Part shown: piece by piece, positions 45,616 through 57,785 of the stretch
Layout of the letters: every line of letters begins with the position of its first letter
How positions within the stretch are numbered: position 1 is the stretch's first letter
Assembly: GCF_910592395.1 (NCBI RefSeq)
Contig: NC_088310.1
Location: forward strand, 1,559,501 to 1,619,500
DNA length: 60,000 nucleotides
Reading direction: 5' to 3'
Origin: Lineus longissimus
Taxonomy: Eukaryota; Nemertea; Pilidiophora; Heteronemertea; Lineidae
The notes under the pieces: model-generated
What the model was told of the DNA's origin: nothing
The model's database searches: none
The model's input: only the letters and a program-made list of their open reading frames with translations
Program-made: the position numbers and the translations under genes

Positions 45616-47481
45616 TCAAGATGGTAATCTTTTATTGAGCATGTGAAGGACGGCCATGATAACTTTACAGATCATTGATCGGAAAATGGATTGCCGAGAT
45701 GCGATGTTGGTAATAGGCCAAGGACAGATTTGAATGATACGAGATGGTAGTTCCAAAGGTGTCATCCTTTGATAGTTTGGGATCATCCACATCCCAGCTC
45801 TGGCATGTTCTTTGAGAAATAATGTCGACCGCCTTACCTGATCATTCAAAATGTTCAAACTATCAAAAACAAACAGACGTTCCAACACAAAAGACACAGC
45901 ACCTTAACACACGACGTCTCGTCACCTCCCTCCGTTGTCTTCGAACTAGGAGCCTGATTGTGCCGCAAGCGCTTCCCTCTCTTCCGAGAGCCCTCCCAAC
46001 CTTAGCCACAGGCGATTACTTTTTGGTGAAGTATCTTTTCCTATAAAGACTGGTTTACCAAACACGAGATTGATTTCGCCCTGGGCGCCGCCTCTGCCAT
46101 TCATGTTCCCACAGTTGGTCCCTTCGGCCCTAAGGAGCACACAGAAAGGAACATTCAGTTGAGGAGTATTCCCTTTGGTCTCGCCCGCAGCGAGCATGTT
46201 AGCCATTTGATATCAGTGCCCTTACTACCCTGCCCCATTGCAGGGATTCAATACTTTGGCCCAAGGGATGTCTTTGGGGATATAGCATGAAGCCCCTCTG
46301 CCTTTCGGGGACTCAGTCATGCACTGTGGTCAAACGATACCCTCATTTAGCTACCAAGTATGTTAGATGTCAGTTGCGAGAAACAAGAGACGACTGACTG
46401 TCCATTGCTGTTGGTTGTGCATTTGTCTTCCTGGATGTATGTTTGTCCACCGAGGATATACACCATTCCTTTCATTTCTCCAGGAGTTGTATCTTCCCGG
46501 GAGTGCCATTTGCCCCTCCCCCTACCGAAAAAAAACTTGCTATTGCGACTACTGTATGTCTTCGACTAATCCTATGATCCGATAACGATATCCCATACAA
46601 TCGGAATGGTGTCTGTGCTTCGTCGCCTGACCTATCAAATACCCACCTTCCATCAACATTTGGTGCACCCTTCTCATGAAATTGGTTCGTTCAGGAAGTT
46701 TAGGTTCGACCACAAAGAACCCCTAAAGGTATACTCACACGCCTCTATAATTCCGTATCCCTACAGGACCCGCCCGAAGCATTCTGCCTTGGGTAGAAGA
46801 TCCAGCCCAAGGAGGTCTGTCTTCAGGGTGGCCAGGGTCAAATTTGGGGTATCAGCAGCACCCGCCATGTAGATTTGAATGGGGGATATATTTTGCCCCT
46901 GAGCTGCTTGCGCCTTGAGGAGTTGATGTATCTGACCCTGGGACCTTTGATTCTCCTTCGCCAATGCTGTTCGAGCCCAAGAAATAATGCTCATGGACAG
47001 CACATGGGAATGAGACATTCTGCTGTCTTAAAAACAAGATTGCCATCGATTTTTCTGATGCATGTCTTTGTTACTCTTTTGCGATTTGTTTTGACCACAA
47101 TGAACTGTACTTCTTGAGGGCATCCAATATAAAGCCGTCGGATTGGCTTTAACTGTCCAAGAGACATATGTGAGCAAGAGAATGACCTAGGAGACGAAGC
47201 TGTACGTCTTTCATGTATGTATCTCCATGGCACCTCTTCCCATGAACATCGACCTAAAGACATTGTCACATCCTCATTCGCCAGTGGCCACGCAATCTTC
47301 ACGGAATCCTGTCACACTATTCTGTTATAGCTGCTCTTTAGATAGCCCCCGATTCCCTCACGATACCCACTTCGCTACTGTTGGGATGAAGTCCCTGCCA
47401 GCTCTCGAGGATCGTCTCTACCACGGTTATGTTTGCGACATCACAACAGGCACAGCCTCCATCAAGCGACAGCATTCTTGA
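45616..47481. other. Coding-like but unrecognised frames, possibly a decayed element
   Basis: Several open frames with even amino-acid composition lie close together. On the minus strand: 47302-46991, 47018-46761, 46320-46225 (MTESPKGRGASCYIPKDIPW), 46206-45946 (MANMLAAGETKGNTPQLNVP) and 45897-45616. On the plus strand: 46606-46872 and 47227-47481. None matches a family I know, and frames change repeatedly, which would fit a decayed mobile element or a pseudogene. No reverse-transcriptase or transposase motif is visible. Confidence 0.2.
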
Positions 47482-48279
47482 AGGCAATCGTGACCCAGTG
47501 ACTGTCTACAGTGACCATTAGAATATTTCCAGAAACCTTTCTCAATGAAATCCCAATTTACTCAGCTATTCTCCACACACTTGATCAGCTGCGCGATAAT
47601 TCGATTTTGCCAATATAACTTAATTCAGTCAACGCCTCGGGTACAAAAACGTCTTTAAAAGGAAACAAAACTCCCGTGCGTCGCATCCTTATTAGTTCAG
47701 CAGCAAGCTCTTAGCATCGATGGTGTTTGGACAAAGTGAAGAGAATTATCAGGGGAAAGTGTTGAGGTGACTGTCTCAACGTTACCTCTGCATGAAAGGA
47801 TGCTGAGGATAGCGCTCAGCGTGCCATCTACATCTTATTGTAAAGCCAGCTTCCAAACGCCAAAGGGGTGTGTTGTTTTGCTCAGGGGATGTACAAGTAT
47901 TTCTGACGAGTAGAAAATAGTTTCTCATTGCATGCTCTCGTCTTCCTCGGCGCACAGTCTTCCATCAAGATTCTGCAGGAATGAAGGTGGTTGTGTGTGC
48001 TTCATATACAGCTCAGCTTTGAACAACATCCTACAAACTGCAGTAGGATATGCGATACCCAAACCTAAACAACCTTAGCTTTCAATGAGGTATTTTTGTA
48101 AATTTTCGGCCGCCTGAACTTGAAACTATTGAGGTGTTCCTTCGACCACTTTGGAAATCGTTGATTGGCAAGGGCAGCAGCTGCTGGTAAGAGAAGCACG
48201 CGTATCTGTCACATCCAGGAACAATTATAAACTTTGACCATCTTGTCTTACACAACCATATTTTGATTTGTGACTATTT

Positions 48280-48780
48280 CCAGTACTCAGCCGTAGGCGT
48301 ACCCGTGTTCCGCCCGAGGTTTGGGAAAAGACAGTTGTTGCGTATCCATGGCCGATTGCGCCGGAAGGTTTCTGGCGGCCATTTTGAGCTTGCCTTGAGG
48401 AACAGAGGCGGGGTTGTTGGTGAAGGACTGGACGCACCCCTCCGGGATGCCTGGGGGTGCCAGGGAAATGTGCCGGCGATTCAGCCAAAATACTGGCCGA
48501 ATGGACACCGAAATCAGTATTAGTAAACGCCCTTCTCATAAGTTAGCGGCGTTGTTTGATTAGGAATCCAACTTGTGGTCATTTTTAGACCATCTGGGAG
48601 ATTCTCGGCGTTCCTCTTGAGATCATGGGCCGGATGTTGTGGTTGTTGATGATAACCCGCCGGGTATGCTGGGAGAATCCTATTCCGTCGAAAATTTGCA
48701 GAGATGAAGAAGGCAGCACATTCCAGGTTGGTGCGATGATGTCAGGGATTTTGGTGCCCGCCATCACACCACAAGTCTAC
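48280..48780. other. GC-rich stretch with a YY1-like motif
   Basis: Local GC is clearly higher than around it. AAAATGGCCGC on the minus strand (48375-48385) fits the YY1 consensus often found near transcription starts. Two overlapping minus-strand frames stay open through 48.29-48.54 kb, and another occupies 48.59-48.77 kb. It could be a promoter or first exon of an unseen gene; I cannot identify a product. Confidence 0.2.
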
Positions 48781-51700
48781 GTTTCGTTTGGTTTGCGCGC
48801 AAACTTTTCATTTGTGTGATGAATGAACAACAAAATCCCTTAGGGGAATGAATTCACCCTCTACTCACAGTTAAACCATTATAGAAGAAGCATTTTAGTT
48901 GTCTTCAGATGAAACTTTCTTCCGTCAGTTCGTTTTTTGTCTTCAGATGTATATCGCATACGCGGTCTCGCAAACTGAAGTTTCGACTGAAATTTAAGTG
49001 AATCACGCATCCTTCTCGTGTTCGTGATAATGGCTTGAACCCCAGCAGGTGATCAACCTAATCTTATTGAATTAATCGTCAAAAGGTTGTCACTAATTGA
49101 AAAACGTTTGCCCCATCTCTCGTCTGCTACATCTGATGGACTGGAGTTTCGCGAAAGTCCATGTCAAAGAAAACCAAGATGTTGGGCTTCGCGCCATGAC
49201 ACCCGGACAAAAACAACAACTGAATGAAAATGCAAGTTTATTCAGAGAATTGAATTGTTTGAACGTGCACCCATTTATATCACCTGGGCAGACCTACACT
49301 TGCCCGAAGGACACCGAAGCAGGTGAATCTTTGATGAAGCATCTCTTGGGTGTATGGACCCAGGGGACGGTGTGGCGCGTGCGCGAGGCGGGAAACCAAC
49401 ACGAACACGCGAGCGCTTCTTTCACCTCAAGTTGTTCTGAGACCATGTTTTACAAAAACTTTTTTATTACCCGTGACCTGTCAATCACGATGAATAGAAA
49501 CATGGGTTAGTCTCGCTTCCCAGATAGTAATTATTTATCTTTTATCTGCTTGATCAAATGATGGTTTGAGGAGGCGAGGAACCGTTGTAGAGCATGGTCA
49601 AATAGCTTCTCCAACATGCGTACTTGTCAACATGTGTCCCCGCCCATCTTCCAAGAGCTTGCTCATGGTGTTGTGCATTGCGGGAGACCTTCGACACGGT
49701 ATTAAGTGTCAGGGCCTTGGTGACAGGGGGACCGCATTAAGGTGCAAGCACATGCTTCAGAAGAGCTCAAATCAGACGTCTGTTTTTCTCAGTTTTGGAA
49801 AGGAAGAGAGAAGGTGATGGTGAGCCATACAACGGTATTCTTGAGATGTATCAAAGAGTAACCGATTATTGCACGGAAGACAATACCGGTCCAGACTTTC
49901 CTCTTAAGATAACACCATGATAAAGGTATGGCCCACTCAACCTCAAGTATAGTCTGCTGGTCGATCACCGGGCGACCTCCATCTGTCCCCCGCCCTCTGG
50001 CCGGCAACTAGACACCAGGAACAGTACGTGGTCAATTCAGGTTGTTTCCTCTCGGGAATATCTTTCATCGTCTTCCTAATTCATAGTGCACGGGGGAAGC
50101 TGGTCAATGGCTTCAATACGTCCATGCAGGAGACCAAGGTTCGCACCGTACCTACCCGCCAACCTTTCTAAATCACAGAGATGGTCAATCGTTCACACGT
50201 TGCGCTGTAGGCGATGATGGATAAGAGTGAATTGTTTTCATAATGCCTGAATAACGATTCTTATTGCTTATGAAAAGTGAGACTGTCGTCGTATAGTGCC
50301 GCTGAGATGCTCCGAAAGAGTAAACTCCGTCCTGTCACGCGGTACGGAAAGACGATCAGGATGACAAAATGAACTGCATAGGACTGGTGTCTACGTAAGA
50401 GTCGAGCAATGCAACATTTTAAGTCAGAATTGTATTTAAACAAGGTTGCTGGTCAACCATCCACCGCATGGAACACTGCAACCATTATGAGATGCTTTCG
50501 TGGGTAGCAATCGTTTCCCTTTTGGTTTCGGGTGACTGGCACGTGACAGGGAGGGCCAGACAAGCAGACGACAATGCATTCCTCTGTTTTCCTCGTGTTC
50601 TCTGTATTGTTTTTCATTCATAAATAATCGGGGAGGCGGCGGGCGACATTCTGTATCTTGTATTGGCTCGTGTCGCGGCGGCATCCTGACAATGGACCAG
50701 CTCTGATTGCGGCTTAACGACTATCACAATCCGCTCGCCTCAAGACCAGACGCCACATGGCTACTTTACCTCGACAGTTTGTGAATTAAACCTCTGTAAC
50801 ATTTGGCAGAGCTGTACAGTCATCTTATAGCTATCACAATCTCGAGGATTGGTTTCCAGATTCCGTTATTTTGCGTGATATCTTTTGTCTCGTCCGGCGT
50901 GCCGCCGGTGAGGGTGGGTGGGAGAAGAACAGTTGTTCAAGATTAACGAGACGTGTTTTTGATATTGATGGGGATTTTATGAATGGTTCTCCAAGCAAGA
51001 AATTGTTATTAAGATTTAATAGCAGAACAGTGTCGTTGGGATGTTTCCGATGTTTTGTGGTATCCCTCTGCGGGTTACGGGGCGACTGGAATGCGACTGA
51101 GGTAGGGCGCGCAAGGATAACACAAAAAGCGCTCATGGTTTAACTCATGCACAAACGAATTGATTAGTATCAATGATGTATCCTAAATAGAATACTATCC
51201 ATAACCTGAATGGATAAAAAACATTGGTGGAGTGCTGCAGTCCAACACACCACTGTTAATTTCACTATAGTTGTCTCGAAATCTGAAGTGAACTTGTAGG
51301 TCTGCTACAACACCAATAATGAAGACATGCAAATGAAAGACGGCGTTTCATGATGATATATGTTATTCGCAAGACCGAACAATGAGCCAGGACACTACAT
51401 TTCGAGAGGAAACCACAGTCCTGTTACACGTCCAGACACTGATCACTAAGACAAAAGTGACAGATGGCTAAGTTACACCGCCTCGCCACAAGGTCCACCA
51501 GAGGAGGCTGCGCCACATTTAGACTGATTGAGAGATTAGCGTGATCCCTTTGTCTTGATGGCGGAACTACTGGACGGTATAGAGGCGGGACGAGCAACAA
51601 GAGCAACATTATCCAGACATTTGAAACGATAAGTTGTCTTTAATCTGGGGACGGATGGTGACATTGACCAGTCATGCCAAGTCCTTAAGATGGCATATTT

Positions 51701-54700
51701 GTCCTTGGCGTATGTTTTAACATTTTGTGGTTTCCAGATCTCTGGTTTCCTCCTACATACACAGCAAATCACCCAAAGGAAGCTAATTACATGTCACAAT
51801 CTGAGTGGACTGACATCGGCGATAGCTAGCCTCTTAGTGATTAGGTCACGTAGAGCCATATAGTACATAACGTGTATACATATTGATGAACGTCTTACAA
51901 CGCTCTGCTACCATGTAAGCGAGCTCTGTCACTTGGGCCTTTGTGCATGGCATCTTCATGTCTCTGTGCTAGGCCAAGCGAATTCGAGGCTATCAAGCTA
52001 AAGGCAAATAAGTATGTGTTTGGGGGGGAGGGGTCGAACCCCAGGGAAAAGCTTACCCTCCTATTCAATCATTGCCGGTATTCGCTTATGATTCTACTCA
52101 CAATTCTTGAGTGTCAGAGGAATAGGGCAGGCAATGGCTAGCTTTCTCCCAATGCTTGCTTTACCCAATTTTACCTTACATCAAATATCCCATGGGGCAT
52201 TTTTGTGTGGTGTCAGATCTGAACGCTTTCACATCAGAAATGTCCCGCTTAGGTTTCTCGGGACGGACCACAACCACGGTCGAATTCACCGAAATCCCGC
52301 GCGCAGTATAACATCGCCAACAGCAGCGTTTAGGTTCTCTAATCTATTTCTGTGCAATATTACAGCAGGACAGTCTGGTTATTAATTCTGTGCTAAGAAT
52401 AATTCTAATAAATCACCATATGGTGACACGCCAGCCGAGTCTCTTCTCAAGCAGCAAATCCGAGCATGCACGGAATTTCGTTCAAGCATGTTTTTTCCCG
52501 ATCCATCGCAAACGCAAAAACATTACGCTTTTTGCCCTTGCTGGTTTATGCCTGTTAATTGACTTCAGAAATGCTGTTTCGTGGGGGTCGATGTCATTAA
52601 GATTAGTCGAGATAACCCTTTGATAAGACGGTAGAACAATGAGAATTTAGGCCTAGTTGCCAGTGGGCTTTGTTTGAAGACAATAGACCGTTTGTTGTGC
52701 TCGGATTGAATTCTTTTAACTGTGAGGTAAGAGGTAAACGTAAGACATACGAGGCGTTGTTTTTGATGCTTCAGTAAACCACTATAATAATCCAGCTCTT
52801 TTATGAAAGCGTGGTACATTCTGATGTTGTGACTTGGACAGAGATGGGCAGTTGTGATCAGTGTCCTATTACAGCAAACCCATCATTATTCTCTAAGCTT
52901 TTCTGATATTAAACAGCCTTCTTTTCCGAACCCCGTTAAGACTCTTGTTTTGCACGTCCTCTCACTTCAGTTTTATTTTTAAGGTAATTCAATAAATTTA
53001 GCATTTTTCCAAGGTTAACTTCATTTAGAATCGCCAAGAGACACTTTTCTTGACTTTTTGAATAATAAACTAAATGAATAAGAATTGTTCAATTTAACAT
53101 CTAACTATTCAAGGTCACATTAACTTGTTAAGGGCTCCCACCCCAGCAGGATGTCTTCACTTTCTCTCCATGCGCCCCGCGTATTTCTCTTTCCTTATAC
53201 ACCTTTCCAGAAATGGGGCGCTGAGTGTCCGAAATAGTGATGTCATAAGGGGAAACTGGGCCTTATGGTGGAGGGACAAAGGAGATAGTCATGGTTGACC
53301 ATCACACTTGAATGCATTTGATGACGGACAAGGGGGAAAAAGTTAGTTCCAATGCAAGCCACCAATTTCGGGAAGCATGCATAGGATAGCATGGAGGCAG
53401 ATGCATGATCTTCGAAGCTGAAATAATCTGTGGAATATAAGATCGATTTTCAAATGAAATGATACAGCATTTGGCTCATTTTGGTTAGGGGTTTGAGAAG
53501 CAGATGGTTCAGTCGTCTTATGGCACGTCAATCTCCTAGTGAAGAACGTACCAGTGTCGGGTTATGTCCCAACAAACCGGCATCTGATCTACGAGAATTC
53601 ATGAATATACATGTACATGTACATCGATAAATGACTTGTGTTCATTATTTTTTTATCTTACATACTATTTCTATCACTTCACCTGCCGGTTTCTAGGTCC
53701 TGAAATTGGAATTAACGCCGGATGAAAAAGATCGTCAACCGACAGCCAGATAGTGTACCAGCTGACCCGGTTGTGATGTCCAGCTGGGTTTCCCGTGAAC
53801 TATTCATGACAGTAAGTCACGAATCTGGAATTCCTCTCGTTGGTCTCCAGACCGTGACATTGTTGATTCTTATGATCCTGTGCAGTGATTGGTTCAGCTA
53901 TGAGACGATGACCAAGACAACTGAACAACAACTGATGATTGCATCTTGAGGTTTGCCGCGCATAACCACATTCTCGGGAAAACTCGCACATTTTGGAATG
54001 GAGGCAAGCTGTCGCCGCGTTATCAAGCGGAGGGGAACAATCATGTCACATGGTCCACACATCAAAAATATAATGGACTATTATCTGATTATTGTCCAAA
54101 CACGTTTTTCTTTAGTTGTCACTGCGGGGAATACGACTTAGATTTATCATAGTCGAGAGAATTACTGCTTTTGTGATTTGGCTTCTCTAGGCTAAGGGTA
54201 TCTTTTCAATCGATTTCGGAAGCAAAACATTTGAGAATGGTGCACGTGGTTTTACTGAAATTCACAACGTGACTGACTGATCCCGAAGATTACAGTTGAA
54301 AAGTCTAATTTGCCTTAAATACTACAAAGAATTCTGCAAAGGGCAGACTAATTTCAGTTTTTATTCTGTTTCGAGATGAAAACATGTTCTGGCTTTTGAA
54401 GAAAATTTGAGTTGAAGAACCCAATTTTTAAATTTGCGTGACACTTTGCAATAAACCGTCAAGCCAAAAAATGTCACTTTGTTTGCAATAGCACAAGATC
54501 ACTGGTAGAAGCATTAGCTAAATGTTTTCCATAATATATCACGGCATATTGGCATGCCGCCTGCGATATCACTCACAGGGTCTCTGTTTATCACGACTTG
54601 AAATTGCCTTGGAAAGAAAAAACCCTGTGTTCACCACATTTTGCAGTTTGAAATCAAATATTAGATTATTTTCGTGAGCATGAGGCAATATCGCCTGATG

Positions 54701-56080
54701 TGGATGCTGAATAACGGTCGGGGAAATGGAAGGTCTAGTCGGTCCGAGGGTCTACTACATGAAGGTCTGAGTTGGTCCAACTTCACCTGGCTGTAGGCTT
54801 TCGCGACAGCGCCATCGTGCATGCCATCGCCGTCTGTTGTCCGCACGTGCCATTAGGAGGAGTGCGCATGTCACATCAGAAGCAGACGTATGCTGGTCAC
54901 GTGTCAAAACATATGCTTGATGCGCGGACTATTATTCCTAGCGGCAGTAGGGACGGATGTGTGAAGTGCAACTCCGGAAGGAATCGATTGAACATGTGTA
55001 TCCCACAAAGTTAATCATTGCATAAAGATCCTTGAATCCCGACAAAATACAACCTGACATTCCGGCCACGTGGCTGGTGCATCCCGGGATACGTTGATTT
55101 ATCATAGCGTCACGCTCCTAAATATATTGCCAATGAGATAGGCACTTTTACAGAAGGTGTATCAGGTGGATGCGAGTTGGGATAGACAGATATCTAACTT
55201 TCTCCAAAAATTGAGTCAGGCAATTTGTTTAGGAGTATATTATGTCATATTACAAGTAAATTGTAGTTTGTAATAGTGCATCCTGACATACTCCTACCTT
55301 GTATTCTTCCGCGTCTCAGTACAATTCAAGAGGATCACAACGAAGATAGTAATTCTGGATTATGATTAGAAGTGACAAATGACATCGCGGTGCGACCTAA
55401 AAAAACACCATAAGGAGCATGCGGATTAAAAAAAACCCGTAATTTAATTTTGATGTGCAATAATTTGAAAAAAGCTGTAAATACCGAATACTACAAAACA
55501 ATTGTAAAATTAAAAGTTAATTGGTGGATTTTTCGGTGGCAGCTGTGGGATCTGCGGCCATTGTTGGGCGAGCAGACGACACGTTATTTTTCTAATTAAA
55601 TCTCATCAAATGAAGCAGACCAACCACTTCAAAAACTTGTGCAATGCAACGCAAATATGAAAATTGAATTTTGGATTGTGCTAATTCGCTTAATTTGATT
55701 TTGTTGGTCTTGTTGGGTTTGTGGATTGTCTTGATCACGTGATGGGGCTTGCTAACATCCGGGACACTGATGGCACGCATAGTGTCATCTGCTGTTTAAA
55801 AGTATTGTAAGGTAATGTTATCGTGTTTGATAGATTCAAATTCAAACTCAAATCAGTTTGTTTTCCAGATAAATCGCATTGACCAAAACCTGAGGAAAGT
55901 TTTCTAATCACCGTCAGCTGAATGGTTGTGGCATGAGAGTCAAATGCCGTTACCACGCTCAATTACCAACAGACATATAAACCTTCATTAAAGACGAAAC
56001 GTATTATTATTGAGTCGCGCTGGTTGTCTAATCCAGCCCCGATGATACGTCATAAATGACATTAAATCCCGTACCATTCC
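48781..56080. other. Upstream intergenic DNA, no gene recognised
   Basis: Several kilobases with only short unrecognised frames, the largest 137 codons at 49097-49510. A tRNA-like B-box sequence at 52.03 kb is listed separately. No conserved gene was recognised. Confidence 0.55.
52012..52110 (-). mobile_element. Possible tRNA-derived fragment with a perfect B-box
   Basis: GGGGTTCGACCCC (minus strand, 52030-52042) fits the B-box and could form a T-arm. The expected A box is only weakly represented upstream (near CCGGCAATGATTG), and a cytosine run follows. A functional tRNA is unlikely because the acceptor stem cannot be paired; a SINE remnant is possible. Confidence 0.25.
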
Positions 56081-56235
56081 TCTAATTAGCCTGCTCGTCA
56101 CTAATTAGCCGGGGTGAAGATCACTGGGGAGTTTAATTAGATCTGATTGAGAACAAAGTCGGACGATCTTACACAATTTGTTCTTCTCCAACTCTATGTT
56201 ATCAATTAGAACTGGCTCTGTCATTCTAATTGTGG
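56081..56235. promoter_or_regulatory. Cluster of TAATTA-type homeodomain motifs
   Basis: CTAATTAGCC occurs twice (56082-56091 and 56101-56110), with a further TAATTA at 56134-56139, CAATTA at 56203-56208 and TAATTG at 56227-56232. Such cores are bound by many homeodomain factors. In AT-rich DNA single cores mean little; the doubled ten-base word is the better signal. Confidence 0.25.
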
Positions 56236-57630
56236 TGGTGGTGTTGGTTTCCGTTGCACTGATGACATCATGAATGGAGCCAATTCCCTTTCATTGATAT
56301 CCGATAGCCATATACACCCCTTGTCTCTAAGGACACCATTATTGCGTCACTATTTCATCTTCAATTACTGATCATATATCTCGAATCCTAAGTTGAAGGA
56401 GAGAATACCAAACCATGGACATCGTTTCGTTCGACGATAGCATCCAATTCTTCTGATGGATGTGACAATTTCGGCGGAGCAGTTAAGTTGACCTCGCCTA
56501 TTGCATTTACAGCTTGCGCTGGACATGAGACAGGTTCACAATACAGCCCGATTTCGTCCGGAGGGACGAGGCCATTTCCACTGTCTATACCAGTGTAGAC
56601 ATTATTACAGAGTATGGCATCTGTGGCTTTGAAACATGAAATAATATCATGAACAAGCCTGTCAAATTCAGATCAACACATATTGTCCACTGTGCAATTT
56701 ATCACATGGTCGTTGGCCAAATTACTCGAAGAGGTTCTTTTGTGTCCAGCCCACCCGAGTCTTGTCTTAGAGATGAGACGCTAAGAACCAGGCGGTAGCA
56801 CCTCAGTGTTGCGACCAGATGATATGATAACAACAATGGTATCATACCTCGGAATCGTATCATATTCAAATCAAAACGATGTCCAACAATGTCACCAGAG
56901 TGTGTCACAATGCATCAAGCTTTCCACGTGTCTCACTTCACATACGTTTCACGTCATCGCACGCGCCACTGGATGGGACGCCACAGACGGCAGACGATAC
57001 CAATATGGTCATTGTTTATAGCCAACACATCTCTAATTACACTCAAGACAAGTGACGAGTAATTGTCAAACTGGACAGGGTGGCTATTGTGTCCGGCAGG
57101 TCCAGGGGGTAGCAGACGGGATAGAATACGAAAGACACGACAGATGACGTGGACCTTCCTCGAAATATTTATATCATTCAATGCTGTGAGAGATAAGGAA
57201 TTATAAACCATAAGGTACGGAGGACAGCTAACGAGGGAAGAAGCCGTATTGAACGTTATTCAATCAGAAGCATTTTTTTGTGGCTCGAAAGTATTTAGAC
57301 GAAATTTGAAATGTACCGGCGTCCTTGAGCTCATGAATATAGTATTTAGTGTAGGGTCTTCTCATTTCTAAACGTCGTATAACATCTTTTATAATTGTCT
57401 CTTTTCCATTGGCCTGGTGTTACTGATTCGGGCGGGATGGTTGTGTCTCCCACTGTCAGTATCATACGCCAGTGGCGGCGGACACTGTATCATCCTTTCT
57501 TCATCAATATAGAGCATGTCCTCATATTTCCCCATCACCAATACCTCATTGTCTCACAACCCTCAATTATTTCCTATTTGCCATCGCTTCATTCAGCATA
57601 ACCACTCACCCCTCATTAGCACAGGTTAGT
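56236..57630. other. Intergenic DNA, nothing recognised
   Basis: No gene or repeat recognised between the TAATTA cluster and the CpG-rich patch. Confidence 0.55.
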
Positions 57631-57635
57631 GCAAC

Positions 57636-57785
57636 TTCCGTCGGTTCTTTACGGGACGCCGCCGAAAAATTACCGGGATAATATCGCGGGTCTCGGGGGA
57701 CGATAGCCGCGCGGATGCTGAACGGGCGGCGCGTGGTGAGGCGAGGGTTGTGCGCCCCTTGGGAGCTCCGCGGCGGTTAACCAGG
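57636..57785. promoter_or_regulatory. CpG-rich patch
   Basis: About 150 bases with roughly twenty CpG dinucleotides (ATCGCGGG, GCCGCGCGG, GGGCGGCGCG, CTCCGCGGCGG) in otherwise AT-rich, CpG-poorer DNA. It resembles an unmethylated CpG island core and could mark a promoter or enhancer, perhaps of a neighbouring gene. No open frame crosses it convincingly. Confidence 0.35.

Noticed and set aside
49097-49510. 137-codon open frame on the plus strand upstream of the gene
   Set aside because: No motif, signal peptide or conserved pattern that I recognise.
52030-52042. A tRNA gene at the GGGGTTCGACCCC sequence
   Set aside because: Only the T-arm-like part is present; acceptor stem and D-arm do not form, so at most a tRNA-derived fragment.
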